From a virus: a DNA stretch of 53,148 nucleotides. Of this stretch, positions 16,900 through 24,676 are shown piece by piece. The position numbers and the translations under genes were made by a program. The notes below the pieces were generated by a model that was given only the letters and a program-made list of their open reading frames with translations, did no database searches and was not told the origin of the DNA. Every line of letters starts with the position of its first letter. The first letter of the stretch is position 1. The DNA lies in IMG/VR virus record IMGVR_UViG_3300042402_000726, positions 1-53,148 of that record; one strand, written 5' to 3'.

Positions 16900-17321
16900 G
16901 GTAACTGCACCACTGGTGTAAATTCTTTCCAAGACACGGTTGGCTCATCCCAGTAATACTGTTTATCATCTTGCGGATAAGGCACAGGCGATTGCCATGA
17001 CATAGTATCAATATCACCAACCCATGAAGGATATGGCTTTCTTGCTTGATGCTCTGCCTGTTTATCCGCATCAAATTCAACTTGTGTTAGCACTTTTAAA
17101 ACGCCAGTTAGAAACGTATCCGCGTCATCATCACACGTTCCGTAAAGCAGTGGTGCTGTGCTAAGTGAACCATCAGCATTTGACGCAATAGGAAAATCAG
17201 ATTCATTTTGAAAGATAAATTGAAAGCCTTTCACGTTAGGAATTGCTGGACCAGTTCGCATTGGTGATTCTGTGCAAAGAACACCTGTGTCTGCGTCGAT
17301 ATTTGTTAATTGTATGTACAT
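16896..17321 (-). CDS. Putative tail-fibre-assembly / virion accessory protein
   Basis: 141 residues. The C-terminal part KPYPSWVGDIDTMSWQSPVPYP, then QYYWDEPTVSWKEF, resembles the Trp/Tyr/Pro-rich C-termini of phage tail-fibre-assembly-like proteins, with two similar halves. The N-terminal half (GFQFIFQNESDFPI) is of unknown fold. Its position right after the lectin-like tip protein gene suggests a chaperone or subunit for that fibre. Confidence 0.6.
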   Translation of the reverse strand: MYIQLTNIDADTGVLCTESPMRTGPAIPNVKGFQFIFQNESDFPIASNADGSLSTAPLLYGTCDDDADTFLTGVLKVLTQVEFDADKQAEHQARKPYPSWVGDIDTMSWQSPVPYPQDDKQYYWDEPTVSWKEFTPVVQLP

Positions 17322-17329
17322 AATTTATC

Positions 17330-17358
17330 CTGTTGTTATACCGGAATTCTCCGAACAG
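17330..17358. repeat. Hairpin at the 3' end of the lectin-like gene
   Basis: CTGTT (17330-17334) pairs with AACAG (17354-17358). A smaller CGG/CCG stem (17342-17344 with 17351-17353) lies within. It spans the stop codon just past the variable-looking coding end. Known DGR variable repeats are often followed by a hairpin that aids homing, but the pairing here is short. Confidence 0.4.
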
Positions 17359-18055
17359 CTCTGACGTAGTAACTACTGAACTTAAAGCGGTTGAGCTGAT
17401 AGCCATCGTCGAAGCCCTGTGCCCGTGCCTGGGCAGCACTGGACTCAGTCGAAGACCAATAGATGGAAGAGGCAAACGCATCTGTTTCACCAGTTCTAAA
17501 ACCGATGCCCGCGCTTGTTTGAGCGGGTGAGCCACTCGTGTAGTTTGTGCTAATAGGCTCTGGTGATACTGCATTAGCATTTGAACCCGAACCAGTATCG
17601 TTAGCAGTTGTTGTAGGCTTTAAGAAATAATACAGCACTTCTAACTCATTTTGGGCAGGTAGATACCAATCGCTATAACCCCCTATCGTTAAGCCTTCAG
17701 CAAATACGGCAGCTTCATATGATGCGCCGAGCGCAGCTAATGACGCAGAGTTTGTTGGCCCATTAATGACAGACGTTATTCCCGTTGTCGTTCCATAACC
17801 GCCCCACGTTCTAGATGAGTTTTCGCCCGATGCTTTAGGGGCAACAATTAGATAATATTGCGTACCCGATACGTTAATATTGCCCGCATAAAATCCACCA
17901 CCGTAGGCTTGTCCGATAGTTGGAGGAGGAACAGGCCATACGCCTTGCTGTTTATATTGAGCTTGCTCACTCAAAGTCCACATACCTTTAGCAGAAGAAG
18001 TTGTAACAGTGGGAGGTGTTGCGGAAATAATCCCCCCTGCATATCGCATTGACAT
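17336..18055 (-). CDS. C-type-lectin-like (DUF1566/Lcl type) fibre tip protein
   Basis: 239 residues. The C-terminal half shows the C-type-lectin-like pattern of the DUF1566/Lcl family: GYSDWYLPAQNELEVLYY, then IYWSSTESSAAQARAQGF, DDGYQLNRFKFSSYYVRAVR, the last 45 residues forming the ligand face. This fold is used by variable receptor-binding proteins of diversity-generating retroelements. The 3' end (about 17345-17450) is visibly more GC-rich than the neighbouring genes, and most codons at exposed positions end in C or T. Probably a receptor-binding tip. No reverse transcriptase or template repeat is seen in the window. Confidence 0.82.
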   Translation of the reverse strand: MSMRYAGGIISATPPTVTTSSAKGMWTLSEQAQYKQQGVWPVPPPTIGQAYGGGFYAGNINVSGTQYYLIVAPKASGENSSRTWGGYGTTTGITSVINGPTNSASLAALGASYEAAVFAEGLTIGGYSDWYLPAQNELEVLYYFLKPTTTANDTGSGSNANAVSPEPISTNYTSGSPAQTSAGIGFRTGETDAFASSIYWSSTESSAAQARAQGFDDGYQLNRFKFSSYYVRAVRRIPV

Positions 18056-18064
18056 AAAATACTC

Positions 18065-18439
18065 CTAAGAAGTAATGGCTTCGTAACTAGCTACCATTTC
18101 AATAGCGTTCGTTGTACCCGATGTCACGACAACAGACTGTGCTTCACCTACATAAAATGCAGTGGTTTTATCAGTGATAATGAGTGATGCGTTAGCAGGT
18201 ACGGTGATTTGATAAGCTAAACGATAAGCCGTACCACCACCAGAAACTGCGCTATTAACAGAAACCGTAATAACTGCCGCTGTACCTGTGACGTTTGCTG
18301 CCACGATGTTATCAATTTTATTCACTGTACCCGCAGAAGGCGTTAATGCTGTCCACGTTGTTGCAGTAGTAGTTGTTGGTATTAAATAAGAAGTATTGCC
18401 GTAAATCGATGTTACGTTAACTATATTTGGGTTTGCCAT
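18065..18439 (-). CDS. Small beta-rich virion protein
   Basis: 124 residues starting MANPNIVNVTSIYGNTSYL. Thr/Val/Ala-rich with alternating beta pattern (GTAAVITVSVNSAVSGGG, LAYQITVPANASLIITDK, QSVVVTSG), typical of small structural or decoration proteins. No catalytic motif. It lies between two fibre-related genes, so a tail-fibre or head-surface role is likely but unproven. Confidence 0.65.
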   Translation of the reverse strand: MANPNIVNVTSIYGNTSYLIPTTTTATTWTALTPSAGTVNKIDNIVAANVTGTAAVITVSVNSAVSGGGTAYRLAYQITVPANASLIITDKTTAFYVGEAQSVVVTSGTTNAIEMVASYEAITS

Positions 18440-18451
18440 TTTATATATTCC

Positions 18452-18760
18452 TTAAAATCCGAAAATCATTGCCATTGCAATGGATTTGCCTGTTGATACT
18501 GTACCCGCCCACGATAAAACACCAGATCCGTTGGTAACGATAACTTGGTTAACTGTTCCATCCGTTGTTGGATATTTCAAGCCAGCAGGATTGTTCATTA
18601 ATCGTTTAACAACGCCAGATTGATTTTCAGCATAAAGAGCCATATCAGCATCATTAATGTTGATAGCAAGCTCACCCGCAGTTAAATTTGCGGCATCTGG
18701 AGCTGCACCAGAAGTTGTAGTACGGTAAAGTTGTATCGGTGTGTAACCTGTTTGTGACAT
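18452..18760 (-). CDS. Short tail-fibre-like protein (102 aa)
   Basis: The product starts MSQTGYTPIQLYRTTTSG, then APDAANLTAGELAININDADMALYAENQSG. The phrase LxxGELAINxxDxxLY is the attachment-type N-terminal motif of many phage tail fibres. The chain ends soon after in a hydrophobic SIAMAMIFGF, so it is a stand-alone short version of a fibre base domain. It probably contributes to the fibre complex with the 557-residue protein. Confidence 0.7.
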   Translation of the reverse strand: MSQTGYTPIQLYRTTTSGAAPDAANLTAGELAININDADMALYAENQSGVVKRLMNNPAGLKYPTTDGTVNQVIVTNGSGVLSWAGTVSTGKSIAMAMIFGF

Positions 18761-18764
18761 TGTC

Positions 18765-19115
18765 TTACCTCAAATTTTCTAATTTATAAAGCGTTGTCAT
18801 GTGCAAACCAGTCAACTCATCAATAATATTTTCAAGTGCTGGGATATTTTTTGCAATCTTGCTTCTGTTTTCGTTAAGCCAAATTATATCATCATGAATT
18901 AACCGCGTAACGTCATCAACCTCACCGTCAACATCACCAACGATGCCGAACGTTCCTTGATACGCTTCAACGAGCTTGTCAGTCATTTCGATAACATCAT
19001 CATAATAAGATCCAAGCGCACGATGAACTTCGCCATTTTTGGTTTTCCAGTGTTCAATATGAGCAGCATTCCTGCTTTCAAACATTTTGTCTATTAAATC
19101 TTCAATTGTTGTCAT
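18765..19115 (-). CDS. Hypothetical helical protein (116 aa)
   Basis: Acidic and predominantly helical (TIEDLIDKMFESRNAAHIEH, DDVIEMTDKLVEAYQG, IWLNENRSKIAKNIPAL), unlike its beta-rich neighbours. It shares one base with the end of the long fibre gene. No known domain; possibly an assembly chaperone or an unrelated accessory gene. Confidence 0.62.
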   Translation of the reverse strand: MTTIEDLIDKMFESRNAAHIEHWKTKNGEVHRALGSYYDDVIEMTDKLVEAYQGTFGIVGDVDGEVDDVTRLIHDDIIWLNENRSKIAKNIPALENIIDELTGLHMTTLYKLENLR

Positions 19116-20788
19116 TAAAATGTGCCTCCGTTGATACCATTAGCGTTACCTGTTCCACCGTTAGCCACTGCAACAATTCCTGTTACATTTGCCGCTGTGC
19201 CTGTCGTGTTTTGATTAAGCGTTGGAAAATCTGCGGCAACAGCAATAGTCAATGCACCAGTTGTTGTGGTGCTTTTTAAAATACCCGTAGCTAAAGCAGA
19301 AGTCCCCGCACTATAATCTGTGCCAGTAGTAGCCGCAACCAATGCACTAGAGCTTCCTTTTAGCATTCCAGAAATGCTTGTTGTAAGTGTTATAGCTGGT
19401 GTTGTTGTTGCATCTGCTACCGTACCAGCAAAACCATTAGCACTAACAACTGAAACCGTTGTCACAGATCCTCCACCAGATCCAGCACCAATAGCTGTTC
19501 TAAAATCAGCGGCATTTAAAGCTGAAACGGTATTGTCTGCATTAAATCTTGGAAACGTGATTGCACTTGGATTGGTCAGCGTAAACATGCTTTGACCAAC
19601 CGTTGTACCACCCAGCGATGTTCTGCCTGTAGCGGCAACTAAGTTTGTACTACCGCCATTCCATTGCTGTGTTTGTGTGTAAGCTGTTGTCCAATTGGTT
19701 TGATTCGCTGTTGTTGGAATTGAATAACCAGTTGCAAATGTTAACGCTAATGTGCCAGACGTTGTGATTGGATTTCCAGAAATAGCAAGACCAGTTGGCA
19801 CAGTCATATCTACACTAGTTACAGTTCCAGTTGCTGTAATGCTTGCCGTAGAAACGCTTGTGATAACACCTTTAGAGTTTACTGTAATAACCGGCACTAG
19901 ACTTGCTGATCCGTAAGTATTAGCAGTTACACTCGAAGTTGGCAAATCCGCATTAACTAATGCACGAAACGAAGTCGGTGCTGCTGCTCCACTTGTTGGA
20001 CCAGCATATACTAGATTAGCCGCTTGATCTGAAACAATAAGAGCTGATCCCCACGTTGGCGCAGAAGATCCATTAGACACCAACACTTGACCCGCTGATC
20101 CAGCCGCACTAACATAAAGACCATCAGCACCAGACCAAACAATTGCTCCTGCCATCGGTACAATACTTTTTGCCGTACCACCATGACTTAAGCCAAGAAT
20201 ATTTTCAACTTCATTAGCACTCGATAAATCAACTTGCGGATGCTTATGATCTGATCGTGACATAGATGTGGCAACACCAGCAGATCCTGTTGTTAATCCC
20301 GCAAGTGGTGTGCTATCAGAAAGATTAGCGGCAAGCGTTACATTGGCGTTTAACGCACCACCACCTGTTAAACCAGTGCCAGCAATCACTTGACGTGTGG
20401 TAGGAACGTAGCCAGAAATCGTTGCGGCAATCGTTGATGCGGCTGTTACGCGACCATTTGCATCAACCGTAAATACAGGAATATTTGTGGCATCACCATA
20501 AGATCCAGCAGTAACGCCTGTTGTATTAAGTTGATTTCCGGTAATACCACCATTTGCCACACTAAGCGTTACATTGCTAGAAAGTTGACCGCCACCCGTT
20601 AAACTGGTGCCAGCGATAACTTGCCGTGTTGTTGGCACGCCAGAAACACTCAACAAATCCCCGACTCGTATTTGATAATTATTGCCTTGGTAGACAATCA
20701 TCATTAAGCTGTCTTCGTCGGCTGTTCCGGGAGCAGTTGGCAGTTGTGTTATCCGCGTTGGGATTAAATTGCTTGGTACGTCAGACAT
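19115..20788 (-). CDS. Long tail-fibre protein
   Basis: 557 residues of Gly/Thr/Ser/Ala-rich sequence with internal repeats typical of trimeric fibres. TTRQVIAGTSLTGGGQL recurs as TTRQVIAGTGLTGGGAL. Other recurring phrases are IPVFTVDANGRVTAAS / VPVITVNSKGVITSVS and SDHKHPQVDL. The C-terminus is VANGGTGNANGINGGTF. The N-terminus (LIPTRITQLPTAPGTADEDSLMMIVYQG) resembles virion-attachment regions. No pectate-lyase or sialidase motif was noticed. It probably carries or spaces receptor-binding subunits encoded just downstream. Confidence 0.82.
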   Translation of the reverse strand: MSDVPSNLIPTRITQLPTAPGTADEDSLMMIVYQGNNYQIRVGDLLSVSGVPTTRQVIAGTSLTGGGQLSSNVTLSVANGGITGNQLNTTGVTAGSYGDATNIPVFTVDANGRVTAASTIAATISGYVPTTRQVIAGTGLTGGGALNANVTLAANLSDSTPLAGLTTGSAGVATSMSRSDHKHPQVDLSSANEVENILGLSHGGTAKSIVPMAGAIVWSGADGLYVSAAGSAGQVLVSNGSSAPTWGSALIVSDQAANLVYAGPTSGAAAPTSFRALVNADLPTSSVTANTYGSASLVPVITVNSKGVITSVSTASITATGTVTSVDMTVPTGLAISGNPITTSGTLALTFATGYSIPTTANQTNWTTAYTQTQQWNGGSTNLVAATGRTSLGGTTVGQSMFTLTNPSAITFPRFNADNTVSALNAADFRTAIGAGSGGGSVTTVSVVSANGFAGTVADATTTPAITLTTSISGMLKGSSSALVAATTGTDYSAGTSALATGILKSTTTTGALTIAVAADFPTLNQNTTGTAANVTGIVAVANGGTGNANGINGGTF

Positions 20789-20791
20789 TCT

Positions 20792-21094
20792 TTACATCTC
20801 CAAATAAGAATTACCGTCCTCGGTAATAAAAAATTCATCGCCAGCTTCTTGAATAACGCCAGCAGGATGTGTGTTAATTGGTGTGTCTGGACGATTAAAC
20901 GGCAACACAATCTGATCCGGTCTACGCGGGGCAAGACGATAAGGATCGTATTCATCACGATCTTCTTTACACACCATCAAACCAGGATAATTTGGATCTG
21001 GTGAAAGCTCAGACAACAACATTTTTCGCGAACAACGACCACAAATGGCAATGCCATACGTTGGCTGTCCACTTGGATCGAGAAATACACTCAT
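20792..21094 (-). CDS. Small Cys-containing virion protein (zinc-ribbon-like)
   Basis: 100 residues: GIAICGRCSRKMLLSEL and LMVCKEDRDEYDPYRLAP supply a CxxC and a later Cys, consistent with a small zinc ribbon missing one obvious ligand. PPD/RPDQIVLPFNRPD-type Pro-rich C-terminus. Such proteins occur beside head-completion genes in podoviruses. It overlaps the gene 4-like gene by 4 bp. Function is unknown. Confidence 0.68.
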   Translation of the reverse strand: MSVFLDPSGQPTYGIAICGRCSRKMLLSELSPDPNYPGLMVCKEDRDEYDPYRLAPRRPDQIVLPFNRPDTPINTHPAGVIQEAGDEFFITEDGNSYLEM

Positions 21095-22071
21095 CGTGTG
21101 TAAACTCCGATACCAGGATTAATTTGAATTGGTGATCCGTCATTATCGCCATCCCACGCGCGTTGCAAACTAATAGCCGCTTTTTGCGCAAGAATAGCCA
21201 TTAATTGCATATCAACTGCCGGTGTTTCACTAGCAACCGCAGCCGCTAATCCATCAACAATTGCATTAATCCAGCGTTGTGGGATCTCAACATCTTGCTG
21301 TAAATTTTGCGTATCCATTATTTGACGATGCCGCCATAGGATTAATTGCGCTTGCTCTGCCGCTGAGAACGGTGCTGGCCATAAATTAACTACAGGTTGC
21401 GGCAGATCACGTTGAAAATAATAATTGCTCGGACGACCAGGAAAAACTTTGTTGCTTTGATTAACATAGCTATCACGATTCAACTGACCGAGTGGGATCT
21501 CTTGCGGCAAATTACCCATCGTGATTGCAGTATAAGAAATTGGCAAAGTTGATGTGATTCTAAAATATTGATAAGCCAGCGCACCAGAGATGTCTGTCCA
21601 TGTTATTTGACCTGCTGTAGCTGTGTCAGACGACGTTCCGACTGTAACCCATACAATGCCATTAGTGCTAACTTGGAATGTCAAAGGAACAGCGTTTGCG
21701 CTCCATTCAATACCAATAGTATCAACAGTGGTTTGTGTGGTGAAATTAACCGTGTAAGCCAGTGAAGTTGACACCACTGAGCCAGTGACTGGTTGCAAGG
21801 TTCTGTAATTTAGATTGAGAACCTCAACTGTGCCATTTGGCAATGTCACAATCGGCTGATTCTCATACATTGGTAGGATAACTTTTTCAATACACCAGCT
21901 TGGTGTTTTAATGTTTGCTAAATCAGAAAGTAGCAGATATAGCGATTCCAGTGCGTAAGTCTGCATTTCTGCTGTAATTGCTTGCGCAGGAAGTCGGCAA
22001 CGTCTAAAGGCATGATCCACGACTTTTATTGCGTTGAAAACCGTTGTACTTACTTCACCAGAATATGCCAT
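21091..22071 (-). CDS. P22 gp4-like tail accessory protein with inserted beta domain
   Basis: 326 residues. Two ends resemble P22 gp4-type head-completion proteins: AFRRCRLPAQAITAEMQTYA near residue 21 and QIMDTQNLQQDVEIPQRW, AIVDGLAAAVASE near 250-280, with RPSNYYFQR between. Residues about 95-175 look like an inserted beta-sandwich of the F5/8-type-C or discoidin class: VDTIGIEWSANAVPLTFQVS, then GQITWTD, then YQYFRIT. This would seal the portal after packaging and add a surface-exposed binding domain. The insertion is an inference from pattern. Confidence 0.75.
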   Translation of the reverse strand: MAYSGEVSTTVFNAIKVVDHAFRRCRLPAQAITAEMQTYALESLYLLLSDLANIKTPSWCIEKVILPMYENQPIVTLPNGTVEVLNLNYRTLQPVTGSVVSTSLAYTVNFTTQTTVDTIGIEWSANAVPLTFQVSTNGIVWVTVGTSSDTATAGQITWTDISGALAYQYFRITSTLPISYTAITMGNLPQEIPLGQLNRDSYVNQSNKVFPGRPSNYYFQRDLPQPVVNLWPAPFSAAEQAQLILWRHRQIMDTQNLQQDVEIPQRWINAIVDGLAAAVASETPAVDMQLMAILAQKAAISLQRAWDGDNDGSPIQINPGIGVYTR

Positions 22072-22105
22072 TTAATTAACCTCAGTTTTTTGCTAAATTA
22101 TAGCA

Positions 22106-22702
22106 CTAACCTTTTTTGCTTGATGCTTTTTTAGCTTCAGACAACGCGATTGCCATTGCTTGTTTTTTGTTTGTCACTTCTGGGCCTTTTTTACTGCCAG
22201 AATGCAAATCACCCGCTTTGAATTCACCCATTACTTTGCCAATTTTTGCTGATGCTTTAGCAGATCCGCCTTTTTTCATCATAGCTTGACCAGGCACATT
22301 AGCTTGTGCAATTGCATTTAAAGGTGATGCTTGTTGTTGTCTTTTTGCCAATAATGTTTCACCACGTTCTTTAGGTGCAATCATAGGCTCACCACGTCTG
22401 CGATTTTGTGGTGCTTTGACCACTTGACGTTTAACTACTTCTTCACGTTGCATTCTTGGTGTTTCAAGCGATTCATGACGAACCATTGCTTCACGGCTTG
22501 GGTATTTTTCACCCGTAGCACGTTCAACGATAGGACCGCCTTTTGCTTTCATCATTTTGCCGCCACACGATCCGCCTTTGTCGTATCCACTGCATGAACC
22601 ACCTTTAGCATAGGCTTTTGCAGGTTCTTTTGCGCATGATCCTGTGTAGCCTTTGTCAGAGGGAAACTCAAACTCTGTTACATATTTTAATGATTTGCCC
22701 AT
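22106..22702 (-). CDS. Basic hypothetical protein with KGGSC/KGGP repeats
   Basis: 198 residues, strongly basic. The first third has repeated short motifs: YAKGGSCSGYDKGGSCGG and MKAKGGPIV, plus MKKGGSAKA later, related to the Y-A-x-G-G motif of the polyvalent proteins. Cysteines occur in the repeats. The C-terminus (SKKGPEVTNKKQAMAIALSEAKKASSKKG) resembles a DUF6496-like basic tail found in many environmental phages. Possibly DNA-binding and packaged. No enzyme motif. Confidence 0.65.
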   Translation of the reverse strand: MGKSLKYVTEFEFPSDKGYTGSCAKEPAKAYAKGGSCSGYDKGGSCGGKMMKAKGGPIVERATGEKYPSREAMVRHESLETPRMQREEVVKRQVVKAPQNRRRGEPMIAPKERGETLLAKRQQQASPLNAIAQANVPGQAMMKKGGSAKASAKIGKVMGEFKAGDLHSGSKKGPEVTNKKQAMAIALSEAKKASSKKG

Positions 22703-22706
22703 TGTA

Positions 22707-22952
22707 TTAACCCCTTTCTATAATTCTGTCGAGCTTTGCATCTAAGATTTCCAGCCGACTCATTAAACGATCTATTTCTGTGTGAACTTCAACTTTTGTG
22801 ACGTATTCTCGTGCAACTTCTTCACGAGTTTTATTAAGCAAAATGCTAATCCGCGTCAGTTCATCGCATTTATATTTCAAAATGGCACCAATAATTGTAA
22901 TTATTAGTGACAACCCAATATTCCACAGCATGATTTGCATTTCGTTACTCAT
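22707..22952 (-). CDS. Membrane-anchored coiled-coil protein
   Basis: 81 residues from the ATG at 22952 (an earlier in-frame start overlaps the previous gene). Residues about 6-27 form one transmembrane segment (MLWNIGLSLIITIIGAIL). A charged coiled coil follows (TREEVAREYVTKVEVHTEID, LMSRLEILDAKLDRIIERG). This resembles small XhlA-like or spanin-like accessory proteins. A membrane role in lysis or entry is possible, but the location among head genes is unusual for lysis. Confidence 0.65.
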   Translation of the reverse strand: MSNEMQIMLWNIGLSLIITIIGAILKYKCDELTRISILLNKTREEVAREYVTKVEVHTEIDRLMSRLEILDAKLDRIIERG

Positions 22953-22956
22953 AACT

Positions 22957-23367
22957 TTAAGCCGCTGCGTAAGTTTTTTCACACTCAATCACAATTGAGT
23001 ACATGTCACCAGCGGAAGCGTCTAATGTTGTAAAAAGCAAATTACCGTTTGATCCAGTTCCTGCATTGTTAGGCAAACCGCCAAACATAGAAAAATCCAT
23101 CAAATAATTGGTATTTTGAGGAACTAACCATGTAAATAAATCAGTGGTTGCATCCCATAAAATACGCACTTCCATGCCATGCGTGGTTGCCCAGATTTTA
23201 TTGATCTTAACGCCATTACATGCGCGACCCCATCCATTAACGGCAAGTGTTGATACATTGATTTTGACAACAGCAGTTTCACCTGTGCCATCAGAGATAT
23301 TTGTAAACTTGGCGATGTACAATCGTTCGCCATCTAATATTGTTTGTGTAGCTACTAAATCAGCCAT
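22957..23367 (-). CDS. Hypothetical structural protein (136 aa)
   Basis: 136 residues starting MADLVATQTILDGERLYIAK, with a beta-rich body (VVKINVSTLAVNGWG, VRILWDATTDLFTWLVPQ, LLFTTLDASAGDMYSIV). Such proteins appear directly after the capsid genes in related podoviruses. No known domain. It lies just downstream of the predicted terminator at 23385-23409. Confidence 0.66.
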   Translation of the reverse strand: MADLVATQTILDGERLYIAKFTNISDGTGETAVVKINVSTLAVNGWGRACNGVKINKIWATTHGMEVRILWDATTDLFTWLVPQNTNYLMDFSMFGGLPNNAGTGSNGNLLFTTLDASAGDMYSIVIECEKTYAAA

Positions 23368-23384
23368 GACGCTCTCCTATTGAT

Positions 23385-23409
23385 AAAATGAGGCGAATTA
23401 ACGCCTCAT
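23385..23409 (-). terminator. Rho-independent terminator after the capsid cluster
   Basis: Perfect 8-bp stem ATGAGGCG/CGCCTCAT (23388-23395 with 23402-23409) and a 6-nt loop, followed on the minus strand by TTTTATC. It sits 5 bp after the stop of the 146-residue gene, between the capsid block and the tail block. It may reduce rather than abolish read-through, giving higher capsid expression. Confidence 0.8.
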
Positions 23410-23413
23410 CAAA

Positions 23414-23854
23414 TTAGCTTGCTTGTGTAAATGTCACACCAGCCGCAACAGCGCAGAACGCTTTTGCATACCAATATGTACCGTCACTGATTACTGTAAC
23501 TTGATCACCAGCAACAGCTTGACCATCAACAAAAGAAATGGTGTCATCAGCAGTGCCAGTATCACCAGCAACGCCAGCCGCGTTAACCGCTTGACCTTTG
23601 ATAATGTTAGCACTTGATGCAGTAACGACAGTGTAGCTTGCGCCAGAAGGAGCAGCAGTAACAATAAATGTGTAATTTAAACCAGCCGCAGGTGCAGGAA
23701 GTGTAGTTACAAATTCTGTTGCAGAGTTTAAAAAGAAAGTTGTACCACTTTGTGCGGCAGTTAAAGTAGATGCCGCTGTTGATGTTGTAACAACTTGTGG
23801 ACCGATAAAGCCATTTAAAGAAGTGACTGGTCCTGTAAAGGTGGTTGAAGCCAT
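23414..23854 (-). CDS. Beta-rich head decoration/fibre-like protein
   Basis: 146 residues, Ala/Thr/Ser/Val-rich with low charge, starting MASTTFTGPVTSLNGFIG and continuing TAAQSGTTFFLNSATEFVTT. Later GDTGTADDTISFVDGQAVAG, DQVTVISDGTYWYAKAF resembles small fibre or decoration proteins. It is separated from the major capsid gene only by the HNH gene and is followed at once by a strong terminator, suggesting high expression with the capsid. Function by context only. Confidence 0.7.
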   Translation of the reverse strand: MASTTFTGPVTSLNGFIGPQVVTTSTAASTLTAAQSGTTFFLNSATEFVTTLPAPAAGLNYTFIVTAAPSGASYTVVTASSANIIKGQAVNAAGVAGDTGTADDTISFVDGQAVAGDQVTVISDGTYWYAKAFCAVAAGVTFTQAS

Positions 23855-23909
23855 GATGTATTCCTCACATGAAAGGTTTTACTATGCAGTCTTCATGTCG
23901 TCTGTCTGG

Positions 23910-24595
23910 TCAGTCGTGCATAGCGTTTGAATTTTCCAGAAAATTACTATCTTCTAAGTATTTGATAGCTTGCTGTATTATATACTTATCATGTTTAAAT
24001 GCACCAATTGCATTATTGCATGATCTGCATAATAATCCGCGCACTTTTCCTGTGTCATGACAATGATCTACTGCTAATGATATTTTTTTGCCATGAATAA
24101 TAGAAGTTTCTGGCTCTTTGCAAATTGCACAAAGATGATTTTGTTTTTCAGATTGAGCGTTATACCAATCTAAATCTACACCATACATTTTTTTTAAATA
24201 TGTATTTTTTCCATATAAAGGATTTGCTTCACGAAATTTGCGTTGTTTTTCTTTTGCATCTATTGAGGCAGTTTCAACTTCACGCCAATAAAAATTATCT
24301 TTTGACCAAGGTTTAGTTTCAGTAATTCTACTTGCACGACTATTTGATGTTTTTTCTGGCACATCTTTTACAAATTTCCAAAAATCATTTGACCATTCAT
24401 CGCAAATATTTTTACGATGATACCTAATGATTCCACACCATATTCTATAAAGTGAATGTTTTTCGCGTTGACCCCAATCAGAAGGTCTAGTTTGATCTGT
24501 AGATTTGTGACGTTGATAGCGTTTGTAGTGTGTAGAACATAACTCCCGTGCTACCACAGGAGCTATGCAATTTACTATTGAACATTTTTAGCCAT
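23910..24595 (-). pseudogene. HNH (endonuclease VII-like) gene with 5' frameshift
   Basis: The open frame 23910-24557 encodes a C-terminal endonuclease VII-like HNH domain: HLCAICKEPETS, ISLAVDHCHDTGKVRG, LLCRSCNNAIGAFK with both CxxC pairs and the DHCH core. Extending upstream in frame gives KCSIVNCIAPVVAREL, then CSTHYKRYQRH, an expected N-terminal zinc motif but with no start codon. An ATG at 24595 encodes MAK and then reads into a stop within seven codons. One extra A in the run of five at 24585-24589 would join it perfectly. It is either an inactivated gene, a slippage-dependent gene, or an assembly indel. Free-standing HNH genes often act as homing endonucleases, and this one sits next to the capsid gene. 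Confidence 0.8.
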
Positions 24596-24676
24596 TTTGC
24601 TTTCTCTGTTTTTATGAATAAAAAACTCATATTAACATCAAAAGCAGGCATTTGTCCAATTATGCTGGACTAGTCC

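Noticed and set aside
17336-18055. Full diversity-generating retroelement
   Set aside because: Only a variable-end-like region is visible; no reverse transcriptase motif (such as YxDD in an RT context) or template repeat was found.
24654-24670. Hairpin GTCCA/TGGAC just after the capsid stop as a terminator
   Set aside because: Only 5 bp with no T tract on the minus strand, so too weak to call.
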